DNA from: an uncultured Caulobacter sp.
GTDB taxonomy: Bacteria; Pseudomonadota; Alphaproteobacteria; Caulobacterales; Caulobacteraceae
Length of the DNA: 48,051 nt
NCBI RefSeq assembly: GCF_937900395.1
Contig: NZ_CALCDX010000192.1
Location: 1-48,051, forward strand
Direction of reading: 5' to 3'
Shown here: positions 17,744 through 26,000 of the stretch, in pieces
Layout of the letters: each line of letters begins with the position of its first letter
Numbering within the stretch: the stretch's first letter is position 1
The notes under the pieces: generated by a model
Databases searched by the model: none
Told to the model about the DNA's origin: nothing
The model's input: the letters and a program-made list of their open reading frames with translations, nothing else
Program-made: the position numbers and the translations under genes

Positions 17744-17768
17744 GACGAGGTCCCCCTCGGACCTCGTC
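17744..17768. other. perfect 10-bp intercistronic stem-loop between the two receptor genes
   Basis: GACGAGGTCC, a 5-base loop and GGACCTCGTC form a perfect inverted repeat in the 58-base gap between the upstream receptor stop (17782) and the downstream receptor start (17723). No T tract follows on the minus strand, so it is unlikely to be a simple intrinsic terminator. An RNA stability or processing element, or a partial attenuator setting the ratio of the two receptors, would fit. Confidence 0.6.
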
Positions 17769-17781
17769 GAGGCGTTGAGCT

Positions 17782-19461
17782 TCAGGCGTACTCACGGAAA
17801 TCAGCGTCGTCGGCGTCGGGGCCGCCGTTGGTCAGGTCCAGGGCGAAGCCCGCGGCGCGGGCCTGCTGGGCCGCGACCGGGCTGCGAACCGGCGCCTTAG
17901 CGACGGGCTTGGCCGCGGGCGAGGGACGCTTGGCGGCCGGACGGGGCGCCGGACGGCGACCATGGCCGCCGCTGTCGGTGCGGAAGTAGGAGATCGAGGT
18001 CTGCAGTTCCTCGGCCTGGGCGGCCAGCTCCTCGGACGTGGCGGACATCTCTTCCGAGGCCGAGGCGTTCTGCTGGGTGACCTTGTCCAATTGCTGCAGG
18101 GCGTCGTTGATCTGGCTGGCGCCGATGTCCTGCTCGCGGCAGGCGGCGCTGATTTCCGAGACCAGCTCGGCGGTCTTGCGGATGTTCGGCACCAGGGTGG
18201 TCAGCATCTCGCCGGCGGTCTGGGCCGCCTTGACCGTGTCGCTGGACACCGCGCTGATCTCGGCGGCGGCGCTCTGAGAGCGTTCAGCCAGCTTGCGCAC
18301 TTCCGAAGCGACCACCGCGAAGCCGCGGCCATGTTCGCCGGCCCGAGCGGCCTCGACGGCCGCGTTCAGGGCCAGCAGGTCGGTCTGGCGGGCGATCTCC
18401 TGCACAATGGTGATCTTCTCGGCGATCGTCTGCATGGCGTCGACGGCCTTGTTGACCGCCTGGCCCGAGGTCTCGGCGTCATGGGCCGATTGGCGGGCGA
18501 TCTTCTCGGTCTGAGAGGCGTTGTCGGCGTTCTGCTTGATGTTGGCCGTCATCTCTTCCATCGAGGCCGAGACCTGTTCGGCGGCGGCGGCCTGTTCGGT
18601 CGCGCCCTGGCTCATCTGCTCGGACGTCGCCGACAGCTCCTGGCTGCCCGACGAGACGTTGTCCGAGGCGGCGATGGCGTCGCCCACGATGCCGCGCAGG
18701 CGCTCGATCATGACGTTCACATGGCCCAGCAGGTCGCCGATCTCGTCGCGCGAGGTGATCTCGGCGGTCTTGGTCAGGTCGCCTTCGGCCACGGTGCGGA
18801 CCGCTTCCGAAGCGCGGGCCAGGCCCTTGCTGACCACGGTCGAGATGTAGACGGCGGCGGCGACGGCGATCAGCAGCGAGATCACCGAAACGCTGATCAG
18901 CAAGTTGCGCGCGCTCTTCGACGCCTTGTCGGCTTCATCGGTGGCCTGGTTCAACTGGTCGTTGGACAGCGTCACCAGCTCATCGACCTTGGCGACGGCG
19001 TCGGTGATGGCCTTGCGGCTCTCGCCCATGGTCAGGGCCGTGGCTTCCGCGTCCTTGTGCTCGAGGGAGAGGGCGAAGACCCGCGTATGGACCTCGGCCA
19101 TCGTGTTGTAAGCGGCCTCCAGCGCCAGCCAGCGCGGCTTGCCCTCGGCCGAGGCGAGACTCTTGGCCTTGTCGAGAAGACCTTCGACGGTCGCCTTCTC
19201 CTTCTGGATCGAGGCCTCGAACTTACGAATCTCGACGACATCGTGCGACAGGACCATGTTCTTTTCGGCCCGGACGATGTTCAGCAGGCGAATGTTGATT
19301 TCCTGGGCGAGCTCCATGCGCTTGACCGGCGCGGCCAGCACGCCTTCCAGGCTGTCCTGGGCGTTGTTCAGTTCGCGCATGGCGAACAGGTTTCCACCCA
19401 CCAGGAGGAGGATAAGAAGGCCGAAGGCCGCGGCGAGTTGCAATTTGATCGTGAGACGCAT
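17782..19461 (-). CDS. methyl-accepting chemotaxis protein, single HAMP
   Basis: A 559-aa receptor with an ATG preceded by GGAG eight bases upstream. Transmembrane segments are at about 8-28 and 186-207, with a helical-bundle periplasmic sensor between. One HAMP domain (about 208-255) is followed by the MCP signalling domain with the canonical tip LLALNAAVEAARAGEHGRGFAVVASEVRKLAERS. The Ala/Pro/Lys-rich linker and C-terminal GGPDADDADFREYA resemble those of the downstream receptor. It is 41 residues shorter than that paralogue, mostly because it lacks the extra HAMP-like unit. Membrane-bound input to the cluster's CheA; ligand unknown. Confidence 0.94.
   Translation of the reverse strand: MRLTIKLQLAAAFGLLILLLVGGNLFAMRELNNAQDSLEGVLAAPVKRMELAQEINIRLLNIVRAEKNMVLSHDVVEIRKFEASIQKEKATVEGLLDKAKSLASAEGKPRWLALEAAYNTMAEVHTRVFALSLEHKDAEATALTMGESRKAITDAVAKVDELVTLSNDQLNQATDEADKASKSARNLLISVSVISLLIAVAAAVYISTVVSKGLARASEAVRTVAEGDLTKTAEITSRDEIGDLLGHVNVMIERLRGIVGDAIAASDNVSSGSQELSATSEQMSQGATEQAAAAEQVSASMEEMTANIKQNADNASQTEKIARQSAHDAETSGQAVNKAVDAMQTIAEKITIVQEIARQTDLLALNAAVEAARAGEHGRGFAVVASEVRKLAERSQSAAAEISAVSSDTVKAAQTAGEMLTTLVPNIRKTAELVSEISAACREQDIGASQINDALQQLDKVTQQNASASEEMSATSEELAAQAEELQTSISYFRTDSGGHGRRPAPRPAAKRPSPAAKPVAKAPVRSPVAAQQARAAGFALDLTNGGPDADDADFREYA
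17835..18712 (-). repeat. long direct repeat: receptor signalling domain, copy 2
   Basis: Partner of the stretch at about 15975-16860. It encodes the matching signalling domain and tail of the other receptor. Boundaries are approximate. Confidence 0.8.
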
Positions 19462-19478
19462 GGGAATACTCCGGCCGC

Positions 19479-19967
19479 TCAGCGGGCTTGGCTCGTATGG
19501 AGAGGGGTGACCGAGGCCGTCTGGCCCCGAGCGGCGAAAATCTGATCAAGGTCGGGGATGACAATCAGGTCCCCCTCGCGCCGGGCCAGCCGGCGGATGA
19601 AATCGGTCCGCCAGCGCAGGCCGATACGCGGGACCTCTTCGGTGGTCTCTTCGGTGATCGTGGTGACCTCGTGCACCTTGTCGGCGCGCAGGCCGATCAG
19701 GGCCGGTTCGCCATCCAGCGGGTGCTCGATCACGACGATCCGCGTGTCGATTGTGGGGTCGTTGCGCTCCATCTCGAACGCGACGCGCAGATCGACCAGT
19801 GGAATGATCCGCCCACGGAAGTTGATCACGGCCCCGACGAACAGCGGCGCGCCGGGCACCTCGGTCTCGGGCTGAAGATCCAGCACCTCGCGGACCAAGC
19901 TGGCCTCCAGGGCGAAGGTCTCGCCCTGCAGGTCGAAGGTCAGGGCTTCGATAGCGTGTTGGCTCAT
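19479..19967 (-). CDS. cheW: CheW-family chemotaxis coupling protein (first copy in operon)
   Basis: A 162-aa single-domain CheW protein: LTFDLQGETFALEASLVREVLDL, VGAVINFRGRIIPLVDLRVAFEM and a C-terminal VIPDLDQIF. The NFRGRIIPLVDLR core is a textbook CheW motif. It lies 11 bases after the cheA stop and 17 bases before the first receptor start, so all three are almost certainly co-transcribed. It couples receptors to CheA in the cytoplasmic array. The C-terminal 20 residues (ARGQTASVTPLHTSQAR) are a short non-conserved tail. Confidence 0.94.
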   Translation of the reverse strand: MSQHAIEALTFDLQGETFALEASLVREVLDLQPETEVPGAPLFVGAVINFRGRIIPLVDLRVAFEMERNDPTIDTRIVVIEHPLDGEPALIGLRADKVHEVTTITEETTEEVPRIGLRWRTDFIRRLARREGDLIVIPDLDQIFAARGQTASVTPLHTSQAR

Positions 19968-19978
19968 GTACGCTCCCC

Positions 19979-21943
19979 CTAGCCCGCCGCGCGCATCTGG
20001 GCGTCGTGACGCTGGCCCAGATGAACCAGGACCGGAATGTCGAGGATCAGGGCCACCCCGCCATCACCCAGGATCGTCGCGCCCGAGAAGGCGCCGATGT
20101 CGGCGTGGAAGCTGGACAGCGGCTTGATGACCGTCTGGTGGTCGCCGAGGATCTGATCGACGACAAGGCCAACGCGGTCCTGGCCGGTCGAGACGACGAC
20201 GATCTTCTGGTGCGGATCGGGCGCGCTGCCCGTCTTGAACTGCTCGCGCAGGCGGATGAACGGCACCAGTTCGTCGCGCAGGGTGATCAGGCTGCGGCCG
20301 GTGGAGCGCAGGTCCTGGGCCGGCGACAGCTCGACGCATTCCTCGACATTGGCTAGCGGGATCACGAAGCGGCTGCCGCCGACGCGGACCAGCAGGCCGT
20401 CGATGATCGCCAGGGTCAGTGGGATGCGCAGCGAGACCACCGAGCCCTCGCCCGGGTTGCTGGTGATGTCCAGCGAGCCGCGCAGGCCTTCGATGGTCTT
20501 CTTGACCACGTCCATGCCGACGCCGCGGCCAGACAGGTTGGTGATCGTCGCCGCCGTCGAGAAGCCGGGCGCGAAGATCAGGTTCAGCAGCTCGTTGTCG
20601 GTCAGGGCCTGGCCGGGCGCGATCAGGCCGTTCTCCTCGGCCTTGGCCCGCACCCGGTCGCGGTCGACCCCGCGACCGTCGTCGGTGATGGTGATCAGGA
20701 CCTCGGCGCCGGACTGGACGGCCGAAAGGCGGATCAGGCCCGCCTCGGGCTTGCCGGCGGCCAAGCGCTGCTCGGGCGTCTCCAGGCCATGGTCGGCGGC
20801 GTTGCGGACCAGGTGGACCAGCGGATCGGCCAGACGCTCGATCACCGTCTTATCAAGCTCGGTCGTCTCGCCCTCGATCTGGAGGTCGATCTTCTTGCCG
20901 GTGTCATGCTGCAGATCGTGGATCAGGCGACGGAAGCGGCCGAACAGCTGGATCACCGGCACCATGCGCACGACCATCATCGTGTCGCGCATCTCGGCGG
21001 CCAGGCGCTCGATCTCCTCGGCGACGGCGCGCAGGGCGGTGTCGAGGCTGGAGGACGCCAGCTGCTTCAGACGGGACTGGGCGATGACCAGCTCGCCCAC
21101 CCGGTCCATCATCTCGTCCAGCCGCTCGGCGGGGACGCGGACGGTCTCGCCGCCGGTCTTCGCGGCGCGCGTGTCCTGGGCGCCGGTCTCGGCGGGCTTC
21201 TCGGCCTGGACCGTAACGGCCGACTTCTCCTCGCTCGAAGCCGTCTCTATGTCGGCCGACGCGGTCACTTCCTCGACCTCGAGGGTCATCTCGTCGATCA
21301 CGAAGATGAAGACGTCGTCGATGGCGTCACGGCCATGCGGGGTGGTCAGCAGGACCTCCCAGGCCAGGCGGCACTCGGTGGGGACCAGGTCCTCCAGCAT
21401 CGGCACGTCGTCGGTGATCACCCGGACCCGGCAATCGCCCAGTTCGCGCAGCTCGTCGAGCAGCGGCAGGGGACGGGCGCCATTGACGAGGGCGTCGGCG
21501 GGCAGGCTGAAGCGGATCTTCCAGACGCGCGCGGCCGGATCGGATGGTGCGGCCGAGACTTCGGGCGCCTCGCCCCCCTCGACGGCGGCGTGCAGGTCGG
21601 CCAGCAGCGCCTCGTCGGCGCCCGGCTCGACCGGTCGCCCCTCGGCCAGGGCGCGCATGTGGTCCTGAGCGGCCAGCACGCAGGCGACCAGACGCGGCGA
21701 GGCGGGAACCTCGCCCTTGCGCACGCGGTCGAAGGCGGTTTCGCAGTGGTGGGTGAAGGCGGCCAGGGCGTCGAAGCCGAACATGGCGCCCGAGCCCTTC
21801 AGCGTGTGCAGTCCGCGGAAGACCGCATCGATCAGGTCTCGATCCCCGGGACGATGCGCCAGGTCGAGCAGGCCTTGCTCGACCTGCTCCAGAAGCTCCT
21901 GGGCCTCCTGCCGGAACGTCTCGATGGGATCGAGGCCGCTCAT
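19979..21943 (-). CDS. cheA: chemotaxis histidine kinase CheA
   Basis: A 654-aa kinase. P1 phosphotransfer domain at residues 1-105 with phospho-acceptor His46 in LHTLKGSGAMFGF. A P2-like region (about 140-225, VWKIRFSLPADAL) is followed by an acidic linker. P3 dimerisation spans about 268-335. P4 ATPase spans about 340-510, with N box HLVRNAADHG at 377-386, G1 DDGRG at 421-425 and G2 GRGVGMD at 472-478. P5 CheW-like regulatory domain is at about 512-645. All catalytic residues are present. The ATG overlaps the cheY stop as ATGA, so kinase and response regulator are coupled. It phosphorylates CheY and CheB in response to receptors. Confidence 0.97.
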   Translation of the reverse strand: MSGLDPIETFRQEAQELLEQVEQGLLDLAHRPGDRDLIDAVFRGLHTLKGSGAMFGFDALAAFTHHCETAFDRVRKGEVPASPRLVACVLAAQDHMRALAEGRPVEPGADEALLADLHAAVEGGEAPEVSAAPSDPAARVWKIRFSLPADALVNGARPLPLLDELRELGDCRVRVITDDVPMLEDLVPTECRLAWEVLLTTPHGRDAIDDVFIFVIDEMTLEVEEVTASADIETASSEEKSAVTVQAEKPAETGAQDTRAAKTGGETVRVPAERLDEMMDRVGELVIAQSRLKQLASSSLDTALRAVAEEIERLAAEMRDTMMVVRMVPVIQLFGRFRRLIHDLQHDTGKKIDLQIEGETTELDKTVIERLADPLVHLVRNAADHGLETPEQRLAAGKPEAGLIRLSAVQSGAEVLITITDDGRGVDRDRVRAKAEENGLIAPGQALTDNELLNLIFAPGFSTAATITNLSGRGVGMDVVKKTIEGLRGSLDITSNPGEGSVVSLRIPLTLAIIDGLLVRVGGSRFVIPLANVEECVELSPAQDLRSTGRSLITLRDELVPFIRLREQFKTGSAPDPHQKIVVVSTGQDRVGLVVDQILGDHQTVIKPLSSFHADIGAFSGATILGDGGVALILDIPVLVHLGQRHDAQMRAAG

Positions 21944-22305
21944 TTGGCGAGGACCTTCTTGACGACCCGGACCAGCTGGTCGGGTTCGAACGGCTTGGTC
22001 AGCCAGCCGGTGGCGCCGGCCGCCTTGGCCTGGGCCTTCACGTCGGCGTCGGACTCGGTTGTCAGGAAGACGATCGGCACCCCAGCGCCGGCCGGCCGAC
22101 CGCGCAGTTCGCGGATCATGGTCAGGCCGTCCATCACCGGCATGTTGAGATCGGTGATGATCAGATCGAAGCCGCCGGCCGAGGCCTTCTCAAGCCCCTC
22201 GGCGCCGTTGCCGGCTTCGCTGACGGCGTAGCCTTCGCTGCTCAGGGCGATCTTGATCGCCGCGCGGATGCTGACCGAGTCGTCGACGGTGAGAATGGCG
22301 CTCAT
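21940..22305 (-). CDS. cheY: CheY-like single-domain response regulator
   Basis: A 121-aa receiver-only protein. The ATG at 22305 is chosen because it overlaps the upstream stop as ATGA and gives the usual start MSAILTVDDS. Acidic pocket residues are Asp8 and Asp9, the phospho-acceptor is Asp52 in ITDLNMPVMDG, the switch Thr lies in FLTTES and the Lys in WLTKPF. No output domain, so it acts through a binding partner such as a flagellar switch, or another target if this cluster controls something other than swimming. Partner cannot be told from sequence. Confidence 0.94.
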   Translation of the reverse strand: MSAILTVDDSVSIRAAIKIALSSEGYAVSEAGNGAEGLEKASAGGFDLIITDLNMPVMDGLTMIRELRGRPAGAGVPIVFLTTESDADVKAQAKAAGATGWLTKPFEPDQLVRVVKKVLAK

Positions 22306-22625
22306 GATTGTGTCTTTCCCCCAGACCAAAAGTTCAGGCGGTCGGAGTCGTCCGGCTCCAGGAAACCGCCGCGTTGCAGGACCTGGAGCAGGGCGCCCTC
22401 GGCGGGCTTCTCCAGACGGATCTCCTGGCCCTTGGCCGCCGCCGTGAGGCGCGCCGCTTCCAGAAGTTGAGCCAGGGTCAAGTCCGCGTCCTCGACCTCG
22501 TCGAGGTTCACGACAACCGGGCCGCCATGCTCCATCCCCGCGACCAGGATCGCGTGGGCCTCAGAGATACTGGAAACTGTCACACTTCCCGAGAAGCTGA
22601 CTAAATATTCATCAGTTCTGGACAC
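22302..22625 (-). CDS. small STAS-domain protein, first gene of the chemotaxis operon
   Basis: A 107-aa protein with a STAS (anti-sigma-antagonist-like) fold: a central VVVNLDEVEDADLTLAQLLEAARLTAA segment and C-terminal LLQVLQRGGFLEPDD. The start is a GTG at 22625 behind a G-rich site; a nearby ATG is out of frame. In the antagonist family a Ser or Thr after the first conserved Asp is phosphorylated; here Thr in ADLTLAQ is the only candidate nearby. STAS proteins often open chemotaxis operons of this type, role mostly unknown. It overlaps cheY by four bases. Confidence 0.85.
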   Translation of the reverse strand: MSRTDEYLVSFSGSVTVSSISEAHAILVAGMEHGGPVVVNLDEVEDADLTLAQLLEAARLTAAAKGQEIRLEKPAEGALLQVLQRGGFLEPDDSDRLNFWSGGKTQS

Positions 22626-23071
22626 AACACCCCCGCGCCCATTAAAATATACCCGCGTTCTCTACGGGCCTTATTCTGGATCTGAACCTGCGGGTTCCAG
22701 CCTTAAATTGAGGCAAATTTATCAACCTAGGCGTCGGTGACATTCCGCCACGCGCGACGCGATGTCACAGGCCCTGCGGGAATGGTTCCAGTCACCGGAC
22801 GCCAAGCCGGCTTCGCTCTTGGCCCAGAAACCCTGCAATTTCCAAGAGATGCAGGCTTTTACAACCTGGGCGGGCGTCACCCTGAACGGGCGGAGCGGTT
22901 GGCGACGTCACGCGCCGCTCGATACTCAAAATCGGTAATGTGACGTCTTCCGCGTGCGCGATCGCATGGCCGGCGCGACCTTGAACCGTCGGCCTGACGC
23001 GCCGGCAATCACCCGAGAAATCGCAGCGGCCCGCGAAAGCCATCCGATCTCGGACTAAATCCCAGGCCGCC
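22626..23071. other. 446-base intergenic region upstream of the chemotaxis operon
   Basis: No convincing gene. It lies downstream of the giant surface-protein gene and upstream of the STAS gene, so it should hold that operon's promoter; the most AT-rich part, about 22600-22725, is the likeliest place, but no consensus pair is clear. Two inverted repeats stand out: CCTGCA/TGCAGG at 22832-22855 (followed by TTTT on the plus strand) and a perfect 9-bp GCCGGCGCG/CGCGCCGGC at 22969-23006 with a 20-base spacer. The short open frames inside lack coding character. Confidence 0.6.
22969..23006. other. perfect 9-bp inverted repeat downstream of the giant surface-protein gene
   Basis: Arms 22969-22977 and 22998-23006 pair perfectly around a 20-base spacer. 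It lies about 65 bases past the stop of the surface-protein gene. It could end that transcript, or act as a regulator site for the chemotaxis operon. No T run follows. Confidence 0.4.
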
Positions 23072-26000
23072 TTACAGCGGCTTGACGACGCGCAGGCGCA
23101 GCTGCCCCACGCCCTCGCCCGCGGAGCCGCGATACCCGACCTCCATGTCCACCATCCAACGCGATGGCGTCACCAGGCGTCCGCCGAGCGACAGGTGGTA
23201 CTGCTCGCGACGCCAGTCGACCGTCGAGATCCGATAGCTCGAAGCGCCTTCGATGTCGGCGTAGTCCAGGCCCTGGGCTCCGACGCCGCGGAACTCGTGC
23301 AGCCATTCAACCCCGAGGCGCGGCGTGACGACGCCGAAACGCAGATCGCGCTTGAATTCGAGCTTGGCCCCCAGCGCCCCTGTCAAGGACTGGACGTCGC
23401 GCGCGTCGAAGCGGAGCGCGTAACGGTCGGCGCCGGTTTCGGCGTAGGCGTTCAGGTCGCCCTTCAGCCACTCGAGACGGCCATAGCTGGACCAATGGAC
23501 TCCCGCGTCGTTTCGATCGACGCCGAACGACAAGGCCCCGAAGGTCATATCGCCCTTGCGCCGACCAAGCGCGGTCATGCCGTTGGCCTCGACCGCGCGG
23601 CGGGTGCGGTAGTCGAGCTTGCCGTGGCCGATGACAGTGTCGATGAAGGCGTTCTGCAGCGGCTGGAAGCTGCCATAGGCGGCCGCCACCTGGGTTTCGC
23701 TCCGCACCCGCGCGCCCCCCGAGTCGATGCGGCTGACATCTTCGCCGTACCCGCCGCCGACGCCGACCGTCGCCCATTCGGCGAGCTTGACGTCCGCGCC
23801 GACCGACAGGCCCGAGCTGGACAGGGTGATCTTGGCGCGTCCCTTGCGGCGATCCATGGTCCCGACCTCGATCGCGCCGCCGGTCCAGAGCGCGACCTTT
23901 CCGACCGCGCGCGGACCGCCCTGCCCGTCGTCGTCCTCGGAGTCGTCGGACGCCGGGGCGGCTTGGTCGCGTCGTCCGAGCGGGGCGCCCGCACGGGAAG
24001 AAGCCAGACGCCCCGTCGCCGCGCCGCGCTCCTCGTCCTGGCCCGCCGCCCGATCGCTCGCGCTCGGTCCGCGCCGCCAATCCGTAAGCCCGAACTGATC
24101 GTCGCGGGCCGCCAGCAGGGGGTCGTGATGCGGGTCGGAAAGGTCGCGAGGGTTCAGCCGGATCGCCATGGCGTCGCCGCCTCCGCCGCCATGCAGCTGT
24201 TGGGCGCGGTCCATGAAGTTGGCCGTCTGGGAGCGCGCGAAGCGGCGAGCGGCCTCGACCTGGGTGTCGGAAAGCGCGCGCACCGCCGGATCGAGCGACG
24301 GATCGGGTCGCGCGATGACAGTGACAGTCACCGTCGCCGGCCCCGACTCGCCGAAGGCGTTCAGCAAGCGATAGCCGACGACAACGTCGCCTGAGAAGCG
24401 CGTCCGTGGCGTCACGTCCAGCCTGTAGATTGGCGCGTCGGCCGTTCCGCCCTTGACGATCTTGGCGGTGGCCGCGTCGGCCGGCGTGATCGTCAGGATT
24501 TCGGCGCCCGTGAACGGACCGCCGGTCGCGCCGGCCAGAAGGTCGACGGAGACGGTCTGGCCGTCGCCGGCCTTGGCGGTCTTGGACTGGGCGACTGGCA
24601 GGCTCACCCCGACCAGGATCGTCACGGTCGCCGGTTCGGATCGGCCTCCGGGCCCAACCGCCACGAACTGGAAGGAGTCCTTGCCGATGAAGCCGGGCTT
24701 GGGAGAATAGACGGCGGTCCACCCGCCGCTGGTCTCGGCCGGCGCGGCGCGGCCCGCGCGCGGCGACGCGATCGACGCCCCCCCGGGACCGATCAGCGTC
24801 ACCGTGCCGTTGCTGGGCGGCGTCGCGATTTCGACAATGTCGAAGACGCCCACGACCAGCGTTGAGAGATTGACATCGACCGAGGAGCCGCCTTCGACCG
24901 AGGCGCCCGCCGCGTTGACGTTGGTCGGTAGCGGCGTCGGCGGCGGAGGCGGCGCCAGGACCGTGATGCTGAAGCCGGCGGCCGCCGACGTTCCGCCTGG
25001 ACCGACCGCCGCGAAGCTGAAGCTGTCGCTGCCGACATAGCCGCTGGCGGGCGTATAGATCGCGGTCGCGCCGCTGATCGTCACCGAGCCGTGGCTAGGC
25101 GGCGAGACCAGGACGACGCTGGTGTAGACCCCCGAGACCGACAGACCGATCGATTGGCCGGTATCGTTGGAGAACACCTCCGCGCTGCCGCCGCTGACGG
25201 TGGGCGCGCTGGGCGACGCGATGGTCAACGACACGGTAGCCGGAGCGGAAACCCCGCCCGGACCGGTCGCCGTATAGGTAAAGCTGTCCGCGCCAAAATA
25301 GCCGGCCTCGGGGACATAGGTCGCGGTGTTCCCGCTAAGGGTGACAGCGCCATGGGACGGCGCAGACGCAATGTCCACGCCCGTAAAGACGCCCGTCGCC
25401 TGCAGGCCGATCGCTTGGCCGGTCGAGTTGAAGGCAATGTCCACCGCGATGTTGGCGACACTGGGCGCGGCGGGGTTTTCGACCGTCAGGCTCACGGTGG
25501 CCGGGGCCGACGCGCCGCCCGGACCGGTCGCGGCGTAGGCGAAGCTGTCGGCGCCATAATATCCGTTTGTCGGAACATAGGTGACGACGTCGCCCGCGAT
25601 CGTCGTCGTCCCATGAGCGGGCGCGGTCGTGACGGCGATCGAGGTATGCGCGCCGCCGGTGATGCTGGCGCTCAGATCGATGGCCAGACCCGTGCTGTTG
25701 AAGGGAACAACAATGCCGGACTTGGCGGCGGCGATCGGCGCGGCGGCCACGGTGATGGTCTGGGTCACGGTCGTGGCCGGATCATAGTTGGCGTTCCCGG
25801 CCTGATCGGCGGCCACCACGCAGCTGCCCGCCGCGACAAAGCTGACCGTCGCGCCGCTGATCGTGCAGATGCCGCCGCCGCCCCCGGTGATCGAATAGGT
25901 GGGCGTCAGGCTGGCGCTGGATGTCGCGGCGACCGTATAGGTCGCGCCGCCAACGCTGGCGTTCGTCGGCGCCGTCGAGGTGAAGCTCAGGGTCTGCGTC

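Noticed and set aside
22626..22740. CtrA-type TTAA-N7-TTAA sites in the chemotaxis promoter region
   Set aside because: TTAA occurs at two places, but no pair has the needed 7-base spacing.
22737..22943. Short open frame in the gap before the chemotaxis operon
   Set aside because: It has no ribosome site, no recognisable motif and no coding-like third-base pattern that stands out.
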